Assembly (NCBI RefSeq): GCF_042643165.1
Contig: NZ_JBHRSH010000001.1
Coordinates: 1-64,000 of the forward strand
DNA: 64,000 bases
Source of the DNA: Hyphococcus aureus
GTDB taxonomy: Bacteria; Pseudomonadota; Alphaproteobacteria; Caulobacterales; Parvularculaceae
Reading direction: 5' to 3'
A program made the position numbers and the translations under genes. Below the pieces are notes generated by a model. The model made no database searches. It was not told where the DNA came from and saw only the letters and a program-made list of their open reading frames with translations. How positions within the stretch are numbered: position 1 is the first letter of the stretch; each line of letters opens with the position of its first letter. Shown here piece after piece: positions 34,261 to 43,199 of this stretch.

Positions 34261-35805
34261 TTACCCCCAAATCCCTTTCCCGCTTCCCGGCAAACCCAAC
34301 CTCTCCCACATCTCGTCGACTTTTTTGACGACCGCGTCATCCATGCGGATTTCCTCGCCCCATTCGCGCTTTGTTTCCGGCGGGAGCTTGTCGGTGGCGT
34401 CGAGGCCGATCTTGGAGCCGAGTGACGCTTCGGGTGAGGCGAAGTCCAGATAATCGATGGGCGTGTTTTCAATCACGGTGATGTCGCGCGCCGGGTCCAT
34501 CTTGGTGGAGACCGCCCACATCACGTCTTTCCAGTCACGCGCATTAATGTCGTCATCGACGACGATGATCCATTTGGTGTACATGAACTGGCGCAAATAA
34601 CTCCACGCGCCCATCATCACGCGCTTGGCGTGGCCGGGATAAGCCTTCTTCATACTGATGACCGCGATGCGATAGGAGCATCCTTCCGGCGGCAGCCAGA
34701 AATCCGTGACCTCCGGAAACTGCTGCTGCAATAACGGAATGAACACCTCGTTCAGCGCTTCGCCGAGCACGGAGGGTTCATCGGGCGGGCGGCCGGTAAA
34801 GGTCGAGAGATAGATCGGGTCCTTGCGATGGGTGATCGCGGTGATCGTAAACACCGGAAACTTTTCGACAGAATTATAATAGCCCGTGTGATCGCCATAG
34901 GGCCCCTCATCGGCGTAGTCGTCGAGGGAGACGTAGCCTTCCAAAACGATCTCCGCTTCGGCGGGCACCTTCAACGGCACGGTCTTGCAGTCGACGAGCT
35001 CGACCTTCTTGCCGCGCAGGAGCCCTGCGAAATGATATTCCGACAGCGTGTCGGGAACCGGCGTCACCGCCGCCAAAATCGTCCCCGGATCGGCGCCGAT
35101 CACCGCCGCGGCGGGGAGCGGTTCGCGTTTTTCCTTCCCCCACCGCGCATGATGCTGGGCGCCGCCGCGATGTTTCAGCCAGCGCATGATGGTTTTATCG
35201 CGCCCCAGCTTTTGCATCCGGTAGATGCCGAGATTGTAATCGTCCTCGCGTTTGGTCGAAGGCCCCTTCGTCACCACCAGCGGCCAGGTGATCAGCGGCG
35301 CGGGCTCGCCCGGCCAGCAGGTCTGGATCGGCAAGTCATCCAGGTTGATCTCGTCGCCGGTGTTCACGACCTCCTGACAGGGCGCGCCCCAATCGCGGGA
35401 GGCGGGCTTCATGGCCATGACGGTCTTCGCGAGCGGCAGCATCTCAAGGGCGTCTTTGATGCCGCCGGGCGGTTCGGGCTGGCGCAGGAAGGCCAGCAGT
35501 TCACCCACTTCACGAAGGTCTTCGCCCGTCTCGCGGACCTTGCCCTCAAGCGTCACGCCCATGGCGACGCGCTTCACTGTGCCGAAGAGATTGACGAGGA
35601 CCGGCATGGGCGAAATCGATCCGTCATCCATCACCGGCTTTTCGAACAAGACCGCCGGACCGCCCTCAGCCAGCAGCCTTGTCTGGATCTCGGTCATTTC
35701 GAGTTTGACCGCGACGGGTTCCGACACCCGCACAAGCTCGCCCGATGATTCGAGGCGCGCCATGAATTCGCGCAAGGAGGATGAAGGCTGAACCGGTTTT
35801 GACAT
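34261..35805 (-). CDS. ubiD: UbiD-family decarboxylase
   Basis: This 514-residue prenylated-FMN-dependent decarboxylase is most likely the 4-hydroxy-3-polyprenylbenzoate decarboxylase of ubiquinone synthesis. Cofactor-binding segments N-L-G-I-Y-R-M-Q, R-W-L-K-H-R-G-G-A-Q-H-H and the Glu-Arg-Glu region (around P-Y-G-D-H-T-G-Y-Y-N) are all visible. The ATG at 35805 has AGGAAG upstream; the frame to 35838 is ignored. No ubiX flavin prenyltransferase gene is next to it. Length agrees with the family. Confidence 0.93.
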   Translation of the reverse strand: MSKPVQPSSSLREFMARLESSGELVRVSEPVAVKLEMTEIQTRLLAEGGPAVLFEKPVMDDGSISPMPVLVNLFGTVKRVAMGVTLEGKVRETGEDLREVGELLAFLRQPEPPGGIKDALEMLPLAKTVMAMKPASRDWGAPCQEVVNTGDEINLDDLPIQTCWPGEPAPLITWPLVVTKGPSTKREDDYNLGIYRMQKLGRDKTIMRWLKHRGGAQHHARWGKEKREPLPAAAVIGADPGTILAAVTPVPDTLSEYHFAGLLRGKKVELVDCKTVPLKVPAEAEIVLEGYVSLDDYADEGPYGDHTGYYNSVEKFPVFTITAITHRKDPIYLSTFTGRPPDEPSVLGEALNEVFIPLLQQQFPEVTDFWLPPEGCSYRIAVISMKKAYPGHAKRVMMGAWSYLRQFMYTKWIIVVDDDINARDWKDVMWAVSTKMDPARDITVIENTPIDYLDFASPEASLGSKIGLDATDKLPPETKREWGEEIRMDDAVVKKVDEMWERLGLPGSGKGIWG

Positions 35806-36067
35806 CAAAACTTCCTGTTTGGCGCGATGCGCCTTCACGGGCGGCGCCGGGCCGCCTCAATTCCGCCGGGTTAACGTCCGTTTCACCAAAATGTAACCGC
35901 CCGGCTTAACGTATTTTTGGCGCCTCCCCTTTACGGTAAAGGCGCCGGAGCATACCTTATCAAGGCGCGGCGCGGGATAGCGGCGCGTGAAGACAAAACC
36001 GCCCAGTTTGCGTCACCCGGACCGGTTCCGGGCTCCATGTAAAGGGTATTTGGGGAGTTTACTCGGC

Positions 36068-36334
36068 ATGTTGCCGATCGTGCATCAGGTGTTTGGATCA
36101 TTGCTGGTCGTCGCGGGTCTCATTGTCCTGCCGCTGCCGATTCCTTTTGGCCTGATCATGCTCACCATCGGTTTTGCGCTGCTGGCCCCCTACATCCCGG
36201 CGGTGCAGCGGCTGATCCGGCATATGCGCGGCAAATGGCCCAATCTCGACGGGACCCTGCGCCGCTGGCATCACCGCATGCCGCCGGTGATCAAATCGAC
36301 CATCGACAAGACCCACCCGCACCCGGCTGAGTAA
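36068..36334 (+). CDS. PGPGW-family small transmembrane protein
   Basis: This encodes 88 residues from the ATG at 36068 (GGGGAG 10 bp upstream); a GTG at 35987 would add 27 polar residues. Two hydrophobic helices (about 8-25 and 27-45) are joined by P-L-P-I-P-F-G, the feature of the PGPGW family of small membrane proteins. The C-terminal half is basic and cytoplasmic-looking. Function is unknown in the family. Confidence 0.65.
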   Translation: MLPIVHQVFGSLLVVAGLIVLPLPIPFGLIMLTIGFALLAPYIPAVQRLIRHMRGKWPNLDGTLRRWHHRMPPVIKSTIDKTHPHPAE

Positions 36335-36415
36335 TCGGCGTAAAAGCCGCCCGCGATTTTGCCCTGGCCAGCCAATTCCTCTAGGATGACAGTTCATCTT
36401 GAGGGGGGATCACTC

Positions 36416-37414
36416 ATGACATTGAACCGGATTTTGATCGCGGCGATTGCGGCGGTAAGCCTGTCCTCGCCGGCGCTGGCGAAAAAGGCGGATCACAGGG
36501 CCTATGAAGGCCCGATCATCGACGTTCATCTGCACGCCTACCCGGCGGACGGAAACGGCCCCGCGCCCAACGCCGCCTGTCCCGGCGTCGCGGCGAACCT
36601 TCAATATGATCCGCAAACGCCATGGCCGGCAAAAATGGGCGCGCTGATGATGGACCCGCCCTGCGACGATCCAATCCTCGGGCCCGCGACGGATGAAGAA
36701 GTGCGCGATCAGACCATTGCTCTCATGAAGAAATACAATGTCAGAGGCGTGCTCAGCGGCCCCGCCGACCGCATCGCCGACTGGCAGGCGACGGCGCCGG
36801 GCCTCTTCATCGCCGGACGCGAGCTCAGCCTCAAACGCGACGATGTTTCCGCCGAAGAGATCGAAGCAGAATTCGAGAATGGCGAATTCGAGGTCCTCGC
36901 GGAAGTGACGAACCAGTATCGCGGCTTCCTCGCTGACGATCCGGCCTTCGACGCCTACTGGGCGGTCGCCGCCAAACATGACATTCCGGTCGGCATTCAT
37001 CTCGGAATCGGCCCGCCGGGCGCGCCATTGCTTTATCCCGATTTCCGCGTCCAGACGCCGCTGAAGATGGAGGCGATCCTCAACCGACACCAGACCTTGC
37101 GCGTCTATCTCATGCATGCGGGCTTTCCGTTTGCGGACGATATGAAAGCGATGCTCTATCTCTACCCGCAGCTTTATGTGGACACGGGCGTGTTACAGCT
37201 CGCGGCCCCGCGCGAGGACTATTACGCCTTTCTGGAAGAGATCGTGCGCGCCGGTTTCGGCGACCGCATCATGTTCGGCTCGGACCAGATGAACTGGCCC
37301 GGCATGATCGAGGAAGGCATTGAGGCCATTAATGATGCGCCTTTCCTTACCTATGAGCAGAAGAAAGACATCCTCCACGACAACGCCGTGCGGTTTTTAA
37401 GACTTGAGGAATAG
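36416..37414 (+). CDS. Amidohydrolase (PF04909-like), exported
   Basis: This 332-residue protein has an N-terminal signal peptide (A-A-I-A-A-V-S-L-S-S-P-A-L-A, cleavage near residue 22) and an amidohydrolase-2 TIM-barrel: I-I-D-V-H-L-H-A near 34-41 (metal-binding His pair), G-I-H-L-G-I-G-P and Y-L-M-H-A-G-F-P (further metal His), and F-G-S-D-Q-M near 285 (catalytic Asp). GAGGGGGGAT supports the ATG at 36416. It is probably periplasmic. The substrate is unknown; the family includes decarboxylases and lactonases. Confidence 0.85.
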   Translation: MTLNRILIAAIAAVSLSSPALAKKADHRAYEGPIIDVHLHAYPADGNGPAPNAACPGVAANLQYDPQTPWPAKMGALMMDPPCDDPILGPATDEEVRDQTIALMKKYNVRGVLSGPADRIADWQATAPGLFIAGRELSLKRDDVSAEEIEAEFENGEFEVLAEVTNQYRGFLADDPAFDAYWAVAAKHDIPVGIHLGIGPPGAPLLYPDFRVQTPLKMEAILNRHQTLRVYLMHAGFPFADDMKAMLYLYPQLYVDTGVLQLAAPREDYYAFLEEIVRAGFGDRIMFGSDQMNWPGMIEEGIEAINDAPFLTYEQKKDILHDNAVRFLRLEE

Positions 37415-37417
37415 GCG

Positions 37418-38197
37418 TCAGCCCAATTTTGAGAAATCCGGCTTGCGCTTTTGCATGAAGGCCATGCCGGCTTCGCGAAACTCGGCTGACCTTAACTGCG
37501 CCGCGAAATGCACGCCTTCTTCTTTCATGCGCGCCAACACTGGCGCACGGTCGCCCTTCATCAGTTTCTTGGTGAGCTTCATCGCCGCGGGCGCTTTTTC
37601 GGCAATCGCTTGCGCCGCGGCCAGTGCGGTTGCTTCCAGCGCATCCGCCGCCACGACCTCGTTCACAAAACCGAACTCGAGAGCGCGCGCGGCGTCAATC
37701 TTCTTGCCAAGAATAAGTATCTCCGCCGCTCGCTGGTGACCGGCGATCTCGGGCAGCAACAGGCTCGACGCGGCCTCTGGCACAACGCCGAGATTGACGA
37801 ACGGTGTATGGAAGGTTGACGCGTCGCTCGCATAAACCAGATCGCAGTGAAGCAGCATGGTGACGCCAACCCCCACCGCCGGCCCCTGGACCGCCGCGAT
37901 CAGGGGTTTTTCCGCTGTCGCAATGCCTTCGAGAAAGCGCATAACCGGTGGGATCTCCGCCCCGCCCGCAATCGCGCCCGCGCCCGACATGAAATCCGCG
38001 ATGTCATTGCCCGAGGTGAAAACGTCGCCGCGCGAGTGGAACAGGACGGCCCGGATGCTGTCATCCCGGTCCGCCTCCGCCAGCCCGTCGGCGAGCGCCC
38101 CATACATGGCGGCCGTAATGGCGTTCTTTTTATCCGGCCGGTTGAAGCCGAGTTTGAGGATCGCGCCCTCACGGGTGATGGAAATGTGATCGGTCAT
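37418..38197 (-). CDS. Enoyl-CoA hydratase/isomerase family protein
   Basis: This 259-residue crotonase-fold enzyme shows F-N-R-P-D-K-K-N-A-I-T near 17-27, the oxyanion-hole segments S-G-N-D-I-A-D-F near 64-71 and A-V-Q-G-P-A-V-G-V-G near 103-112, and L-G-V-V-P-E-A-A near 135-142. The second catalytic Glu of hydratases is present in V-P-E-A. I chose the ATG at 38197 over an upstream frame start. It acts on 2-enoyl-CoA thioesters or as an isomerase; it is convergent with the amidohydrolase gene. Confidence 0.9.
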   Translation of the reverse strand: MTDHISITREGAILKLGFNRPDKKNAITAAMYGALADGLAEADRDDSIRAVLFHSRGDVFTSGNDIADFMSGAGAIAGGAEIPPVMRFLEGIATAEKPLIAAVQGPAVGVGVTMLLHCDLVYASDASTFHTPFVNLGVVPEAASSLLLPEIAGHQRAAEILILGKKIDAARALEFGFVNEVVAADALEATALAAAQAIAEKAPAAMKLTKKLMKGDRAPVLARMKEEGVHFAAQLRSAEFREAGMAFMQKRKPDFSKLG

Positions 38198-38279
38198 AAA
38201 GCCGCCTTTCGCAACTTTCGCGACTTGACGCAATCATCGCTCCGGGATCAAGAACAGGGAGCAGTTTGAAAGCAGTTCC

Positions 38280-38993
38280 ATGCATATCCGCATTCTCGAG
38301 ACCGGCGAACCGCCAGAGCCCCTGAAAAGCCAATTCGGCGATTATTTCGTCATGTTTCAAAGGCTTTTGGCGCCGCATTCTTCCAACTTTTCATTCTCTA
38401 CAACGCGCGCCCATGTGGGCGAGGCGACGCCGGCGCTGTCGGAGTTCGACGGATTGCTGATCACCGGCTCGCCCGCTGGCGTCTATGACGGGTTGGACTG
38501 GATCGAGCCCTGCGCGGAGCTCGTCCGCCAGACTGCGAAAGCGGGCAAGCCGCAGGTCGGCATCTGTTTCGGTCATCAGTTGATGGCAGATGCGCTGGGC
38601 GGCAAGGCGGAGAAGTCGGACAAGGGCTGGGGCGTTGGCGTCCATGATTACGCAATCAAGGCGCAGACCGACTGGATGATCCCGCCCTCGAACCACCTCG
38701 CCTGCGCCGTCTCCCATCAGGATCAGGTGACGGCCCTGCCGCCAGGCGCGCGCATTCTCGGCGGCAGTGAGTTCTGCCCCATGGGCGTTCTGGAGTTCGC
38801 GCAAGGCCCGGCGATCTCGTTCCAGCAGCATCCGGAATTCGCCCATGATTATGGCGAGACCCTGTTGCGGTTTCGCAAGGGCCGCATCCCGGCCGACCGC
38901 GCCGACCCCGGCATCGCCAGTTACAAAAACCGTTCGGACCGCGAGCTTATGGGCAAGTGGATCGCCAATTTCTTTCTGCAACATGAGAAGTGA
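38280..38993 (+). CDS. Class I glutamine amidotransferase-like protein
   Basis: This 237-residue single-domain GATase has the nucleophile elbow V-G-I-C-F-G-H-Q-L (Cys near 98) and the His-Glu pair F-Q-Q-H-P-E-F near 181-187. Proteins of this kind, without a synthase domain, include gamma-glutamyl hydrolases and GMP-synthase-like GATases. The partner or substrate is unknown. It is 3 bp upstream of a GST gene and probably in one operon with it. Confidence 0.88.
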   Translation: MHIRILETGEPPEPLKSQFGDYFVMFQRLLAPHSSNFSFSTTRAHVGEATPALSEFDGLLITGSPAGVYDGLDWIEPCAELVRQTAKAGKPQVGICFGHQLMADALGGKAEKSDKGWGVGVHDYAIKAQTDWMIPPSNHLACAVSHQDQVTALPPGARILGGSEFCPMGVLEFAQGPAISFQQHPEFAHDYGETLLRFRKGRIPADRADPGIASYKNRSDRELMGKWIANFFLQHEK

Positions 38994-38996
38994 CAC

Positions 38997-39653
38997 ATGA
39001 GCGACCTCACCCTCACCATCGGCGACAAGAATCTTTCCTCCTGGTCGTTGCGGCCATGGTTTCTAGTGACGCAGGCCGGCATTCCGTTCACGGAAGATAA
39101 CATCAAACTCGACCAGCTTTATTCCCGCAAGATCCTCAATGAGAAGTCGCCCTCCGGCCTGGTGCCGTTCCTAACCCACAAAAGGGCCGGCGGTGATTTC
39201 GTCGTCTGGGATTCGCTCGCCATTGCCGAACATCTCAACGACCTCTTCCCGGAAAAACAGCTCTGGCCAGAAGACATCAACGCGCGCGCCGTCGCGCGCA
39301 GCGTTGCGGCGGAAATGCATTCCGGCTTTTCGGCATTGCGCAATGTCTGGCCGATGATGTTCCTGCGCGAAGGTCTCGCCCACACCACCTCCGGCGGCGT
39401 TCAAAAAGACATCGACCGCATCAACGAGTTGTGGACCCTATGCCGGAAAGAATATGGCGCTGATGGTGACTTCCTGTTCGGCAAGTTCTCCATCGCTGAC
39501 GCCATGTATGCGCCCGTGGTCTCGCGTTTTGTCACCTACGGCCCACTCGAGCTGTCGCCGGAAGCTTCCCGCTATCGCGACATGATGTTCGCCCTGCCCG
39601 CCATGAAAAAATGGGGCGATGGGGCGCGGGTGGAACTGGCGGCGGTAGGTTAG
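38997..39653 (+). CDS. Glutathione S-transferase family protein
   Basis: This 218-residue protein has the N-terminal thioredoxin-like domain (D-K-N-L-S-S-W-S-L-R-P-W near 8-19; Ser in the position of the catalytic residue), the glutathione-gamma-glutamyl region V-W-D-S-L-A-I-A-E-H-L near 64-74 and the all-helical C-terminal domain with F-S-I-A-D-A-M-Y-A-P near 163-172. Cytosolic; substrate not predictable. Confidence 0.92.
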   Translation: MSDLTLTIGDKNLSSWSLRPWFLVTQAGIPFTEDNIKLDQLYSRKILNEKSPSGLVPFLTHKRAGGDFVVWDSLAIAEHLNDLFPEKQLWPEDINARAVARSVAAEMHSGFSALRNVWPMMFLREGLAHTTSGGVQKDIDRINELWTLCRKEYGADGDFLFGKFSIADAMYAPVVSRFVTYGPLELSPEASRYRDMMFALPAMKKWGDGARVELAAVG

Positions 39654-39736
39654 CACCGCCCCAGCCTGTCCCTTAAAGGGAGGTTGATTGGCTGCCTGTC
39701 TTGCCTCCCCGGCTGCAACCGATTATCCCCCAGCCC

Positions 39737-41080
39737 ATGCAAACAAACGAAGCACAAGCCATTCTCGAACGCCTGATCGCCGACGCCAAGGCCGAAGGGG
39801 CCGAGGCCGCCGACGCGGTCCTGTTCCATTCCGTCTCATCGGGCGTCTCCTGGCGTATGGGCAACCTCGAAGACGTAGAGCGGTCAGAGGCCGCCGATCT
39901 CGGCCTGCGCGTCCTGATAGGCAAACGTCAGGCCTCGGTCTCGACCACGGACCATTCCGCCGCCGGCCTTCAGGAGCTTGCCGAGCGCTGCGTCGCCATG
40001 GCCAAAGCCGCCCCGGAAGACCCGTGGTGCGGCCTCGCCCCGGCGGAGCGGCTGGCCAAAGCCCCGTTCCCCGAGCTTGATCTCGGTGATTTCGCCGAAC
40101 CCTCGACCGACATCCTGAAATCTCGCGCCGCCGAATGCGAAGAAGCCGCACTCGCCGTCAAAGGGATCGTCAATTCCTCCGGCGCCGGGGCGGGTTATGG
40201 CGAGGGCTGGAAATGGCTGATGACGAGCCACGGCTTTTTCGGCCAGTCAGGCGGATCGAACCACTCCGTCTCTGTCAGTGTCGTCGGCAAGGACGATAAC
40301 GGCATGGAGACCGATTACGACTACGATTCAAAAACCCATCTCAGCGATCTGAAAAGCGCCGCCGAGGTCGGAAAAAGCGCGGGCGAGCGCACCGTGCGCC
40401 GGCTCAGCCCCAAAAAGCTGAAAAGCCGCACCGCGCCGGTTATCTTCGACAATCGCCTTGCCAGCTCCCTCGTATCGCAACTCGCCGGCGCCGCCAATGG
40501 CGCAGCGATCACCCGCGGCGTCAGTTTCCTCAAAAATAAAATGGGCGAGAAAATTTTCGCGGACGCAATCAATATCATCGACGACCCCCATGTGCCCCGC
40601 GGCGCAGGCTCACGTCCCTTTGACGGTGAAGGCGTCGCCAATGGGCGCATCGACCTCATCAAGAATGGCGTGTTGACCGCATGGCTGTTGAACTCGTCGC
40701 AGGCCGCGCAATTGGGTCTTGAAACCAATGGGCGCGCCACGCGCGGCACAGGCGGCGCGCCGGGATCAGGCTCGACCAATCTGACGCTGCAGCCGGGGCC
40801 GCTCTCTTTTGACGGCCTGCTGAGAGATGCGAAAGACGCCCTCTATCTCACTGACATGTTCGGCCCCCAGGTGAACCCGAACACCGGCGATTATTCCGTC
40901 GGCTGTTCCGGCTTCTGGGTTGAAAATGGCGCCATCGCCTATCCGGTGAGCGAAATCACCATCGCCGGGAATATCCTCGAAATGTATGCGGGACTTATTC
41001 CCGCCAACGATCTTGAAATTCGCGGGTCGACCAATGCGCCGAGCGTTCTCGTGCCGGCGATGACCATCGCGGGCGACTAA
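39737..41080 (+). CDS. pmbA: PmbA/TldE-family metalloprotease-like protein
   Basis: This 447-residue protein matches PmbA/TldE, the partner of TldD in the heterodimeric zinc protease that degrades unfolded peptides and matures some RiPPs (microcin B17). Characteristic stretches are V-E-R-S-E-A-A-D-L-G-L-R-V near 53-65 and G-C-S-G-F-W-V-E-N-G near 395. In the heterodimer TldD carries the metal site; TldD is not in this window. The start is unclear because no ribosome site is evident; the ATG at 39737 agrees with the family N-terminus. The DUF4170 gene follows, a common alphaproteobacterial order. Confidence 0.92.
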   Translation: MQTNEAQAILERLIADAKAEGAEAADAVLFHSVSSGVSWRMGNLEDVERSEAADLGLRVLIGKRQASVSTTDHSAAGLQELAERCVAMAKAAPEDPWCGLAPAERLAKAPFPELDLGDFAEPSTDILKSRAAECEEAALAVKGIVNSSGAGAGYGEGWKWLMTSHGFFGQSGGSNHSVSVSVVGKDDNGMETDYDYDSKTHLSDLKSAAEVGKSAGERTVRRLSPKKLKSRTAPVIFDNRLASSLVSQLAGAANGAAITRGVSFLKNKMGEKIFADAINIIDDPHVPRGAGSRPFDGEGVANGRIDLIKNGVLTAWLLNSSQAAQLGLETNGRATRGTGGAPGSGSTNLTLQPGPLSFDGLLRDAKDALYLTDMFGPQVNPNTGDYSVGCSGFWVENGAIAYPVSEITIAGNILEMYAGLIPANDLEIRGSTNAPSVLVPAMTIAGD

Positions 41081-41100
41081 AGACATATACGGAGCGTCTC

Positions 41101-41334
41101 ATGAGCGACAAACAATTGCTGCATCTCGTCTTTGGCGGCGAACTTGAAAATCTTGAAGAGGTCAAATTCCGTGATCTCGACAAGCTCGATATTGTCGGCG
41201 TCTATCCGAATTACGCTGCGGCTGAAAAAGCCTGGCGCGCCAAAGCGCAGCAGACCGTGGACAATGCGCATATGCGGTATTTCATCGTCCACATGCACAA
41301 GATGCTCGATCCCGACGGCGACGGGAAGTTCTAG
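41101..41334 (+). CDS. DUF4170 domain protein
   Basis: This 77-residue protein is a typical DUF4170 member (L-V-F-G-G-E-L near 9-15, D-I-V-G-V-Y-P-N-Y near 30-38, R-Y-F-I-V-H-M-H-K near 59-67). In alphaproteobacteria these lie between pmbA/inositol-monophosphatase-like genes and waaA. Function is unknown. It is 20 bp after pmbA; GGAGCG precedes the ATG. Confidence 0.88.
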   Translation: MSDKQLLHLVFGGELENLEEVKFRDLDKLDIVGVYPNYAAAEKAWRAKAQQTVDNAHMRYFIVHMHKMLDPDGDGKF

Positions 41335-41341
41335 CCCCCGC

Positions 41342-42037
41342 GTGGCTGCGCCCTTCACCCGCGAAGAGTTCAACACGCCGGAAGGCCGCAAGCGCGCCTT
41401 TCGCGACTTGATGCTGCGCGATCACGGGGTTTTGCGCACGATCTATGACAACTCCCACGAGCTCGCGCCGGGAAAAATGTGGCGCACCTATCAGCCGTCG
41501 CCCAAACATCTCGAAAACTGGGCGGCGAAAGGCGTTAAAACCGTTCTCAATCTGCGCGGCCCCAAACCCTCAGGCCAGCTTTTCCTTGAAGAAGAAGCCT
41601 GCGCGCGATTGGGACTGACTCTCGTCAATTTTCGTGTCTATTCGCGCGAAGCGCCGTCAAAGGAAATCCTGCACGGCGCGCGAAAGCTGTTTGACGAGAT
41701 CGAATATCCCGCCATCATTCATTGCAAATCCGGCGCGGACCGGGCGGGCGTGATGGCGACACTGTTCCTGTTCTTTCATGAAGGCGTTCCACTCGATCAA
41801 GCGCTCGACCAATTGTCGTTCAAATACGGTCATGTGAAAGCCGGCAAGACGGGCGTGATCGACGCCGCTTTCGCTCGTTACATCACCTATGCGAAAGAGA
41901 AGGACATTTCCCTTGCCGATGTCGGCGCGTTTTTCGAGTGGGTCGACACTGTGTATGACCCGGCCGAAGTCAAAGCCACCTTCCGCTCAAAGGGCTGGGG
42001 CGATTTACTGACGGAAGTGATCTTGCGGCGGGAATAG
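41342..42037 (+). CDS. Tyrosine/dual-specificity phosphatase-like protein
   Basis: From a GTG at 41342 this gives 231 residues (the frame continues up to 41132 inside the DUF4170 gene). The catalytic P-loop H-C-K-S-G-A-D-R-A-G near 125-134 fits H-C-x5-R. V-L-N-L-R-G near 64-69 is the usual strand of DSP/PTP-like enzymes. The Asp general acid is not obvious. Substrate is unknown; as the tyrosine kinase at 13.3 kb lacks a partner phosphatase nearby, a link is possible but speculative. Confidence 0.78.
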   Translation: MAAPFTREEFNTPEGRKRAFRDLMLRDHGVLRTIYDNSHELAPGKMWRTYQPSPKHLENWAAKGVKTVLNLRGPKPSGQLFLEEEACARLGLTLVNFRVYSREAPSKEILHGARKLFDEIEYPAIIHCKSGADRAGVMATLFLFFHEGVPLDQALDQLSFKYGHVKAGKTGVIDAAFARYITYAKEKDISLADVGAFFEWVDTVYDPAEVKATFRSKGWGDLLTEVILRRE

Positions 42038-42038
42038 G

Positions 42039-42698
42039 TCAGCCGAAATAAAATGTCGGCTTCGGCGGCAGGGAGAGCCCGTCAAATGCGGAGTCCTTAT
42101 ATGGACCGTCCCGATTAACCCAGCCAAGGAAAATATGCGCTGACCATTCATTCGGATTTGGCGCAGGCCGGGCGTGCAGATAGTGAACGCCCTGATATGC
42201 AACCGCATCGCCTGGCTGCATCTTGACGCAGCGATACTCATCTTCATTGAAAACCCAAGGCTGCGACGGATTTTTTGCTTCACTGTCCGGCAACCGGTTC
42301 TTGTCGATATAAAAATCCCAGACACGATCATCAGCATACCCGAGCGTCAGCGTCATGCTGTGCTCGTTTGAGACGCGATCATTGTGCACCAATAGCTGCG
42401 CGCCGCGCGCATAGACCCGGCCATAGGCGTAAGCCGGCAACAGCTTGGCGCCGACAACATCTTCCATTGTCGGGGTCAGCCCCCATAAGAGGGCCAGCGA
42501 AAACGGAAAAAACTGGCTGTAAAGCTCCAGCGAGCGCCGCGAAACAGCGAGCGCGTCCTTGTAAAACCGTTTTTGCAATTCCGGCGTGTCACCCATGGCC
42601 TTTTGCATAATGCCGAGATAGGCGTGCGCCACTTCGGGCGCGAGCAGTTCCTCCAGACTGACATGTCCGCGTTTTTTATATTCTTGCGACTTGTCCAT
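42039..42698 (-). CDS. 2-oxoglutarate/Fe(II) dioxygenase-like protein
   Basis: This 219-residue protein carries a double-stranded beta-helix pattern: H-N-D-R-V-S-N-E-H near 103-111 (possible H-x-D of the metal triad), then Q-P-G-D-A-V-A-Y-Q-G near 160-169 and H-Y-L-H-A-R-P near 171-177 (second His and the Arg that binds 2-oxoglutarate). Prolyl-hydroxylase-like enzymes share this arrangement. It starts at the ATG 42698 (an in-frame start at 42713 is also possible). The substrate is unknown. Confidence 0.6.
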   Translation of the reverse strand: MDKSQEYKKRGHVSLEELLAPEVAHAYLGIMQKAMGDTPELQKRFYKDALAVSRRSLELYSQFFPFSLALLWGLTPTMEDVVGAKLLPAYAYGRVYARGAQLLVHNDRVSNEHSMTLTLGYADDRVWDFYIDKNRLPDSEAKNPSQPWVFNEDEYRCVKMQPGDAVAYQGVHYLHARPAPNPNEWSAHIFLGWVNRDGPYKDSAFDGLSLPPKPTFYFG

Positions 42699-42733
42699 GC
42701 CGCAGCATATCAAGGTTTTCTGCGTTAGGCCAT

Positions 42734-42749
42734 TTGCAGCGCAGCATGA
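42734..42749 (+). promoter_or_regulatory. Further copy of the recurrent 16-bp element
   Basis: ttgcagcgcagcatga, one mismatch. It lies in the gap between the dioxygenase-like and MreB-like genes and is the only copy I found outside the polysaccharide locus. It may be a chance match or a sign of a wider regulon. Confidence 0.3.
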
Positions 42750-42765
42750 CCTTTCGTTGAGTTTC

Positions 42766-43194
42766 CTACGCGTCTCTCACGACCGTTATTTTCCGAAAAC
42801 CACAGCGCTGCATAATTTCTCTTTGTGTATTGGGCTTGAAAAAAATTTCTTCATCTGAAATTAGCGTCAGACTTGGGGCAAAAGGTTTTTTTGGCAATCT
42901 AGAAGAAATCTCATACACACTATGATTTATTAGCGCCGCAATAGCGTCGACCTTTTCAGGCTCATAAATTTTGCTATCAAATGGATGCAAGACTTCCGTA
43001 TTTGGCGCCCCGTTCAAGGCTAATGCTTCGCGGCCAATTGCAACGACTATCTTTTTCCCTTCGCGTTGCTCAACAGCCAAACAGGGATCATCCGCGAACG
43101 ACTGTCCAGAACGAACCTCTTGATTGTGAAGCAGCACACGCGATAGTCGCAAGCAATAGTGGTAAGAAAATCTGTTTAGGAAATTTGAAAACAC
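42766..43194 (-). CDS. Short MreB-like (actin-fold subdomain I) protein
   Basis: This 142-residue protein follows the N-terminal part of MreB in register: F-S-N-F-L at the start, A-D-D-P-C-L-A-V like the N-E-P-S-V-V-A strand, V-V-A-I-G-R-E-A like A-V-G-x-x-A, and a final block (S-L-T-L-I-S-D ... Q-R-C-G-F-R-K-I-T-V-V-R-D) like the MreB strand-helix-strand before residue 145. The nucleotide phosphate-1 loop D-L-G-T-A-N-T is not preserved, and the rest of MreB is absent. It therefore cannot be a complete polymerising ATPase. The start is a GTG at 43194, or a TTG at 43203 overlapping the msbA stop. Function is unknown; it could bind or cap MreB or be a decaying paralogue. Confidence 0.6.
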   Translation of the reverse strand: MFSNFLNRFSYHYCLRLSRVLLHNQEVRSGQSFADDPCLAVEQREGKKIVVAIGREALALNGAPNTEVLHPFDSKIYEPEKVDAIAALINHSVYEISSRLPKKPFAPSLTLISDEEIFFKPNTQREIMQRCGFRKITVVRDA

Positions 43195-43199
43195 ACTGG

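Noticed and set aside
41132..41341. N-terminal extension of the phosphatase frame
   Set aside because: Lies inside the DUF4170 gene in another frame; the phosphatase similarity starts after it.
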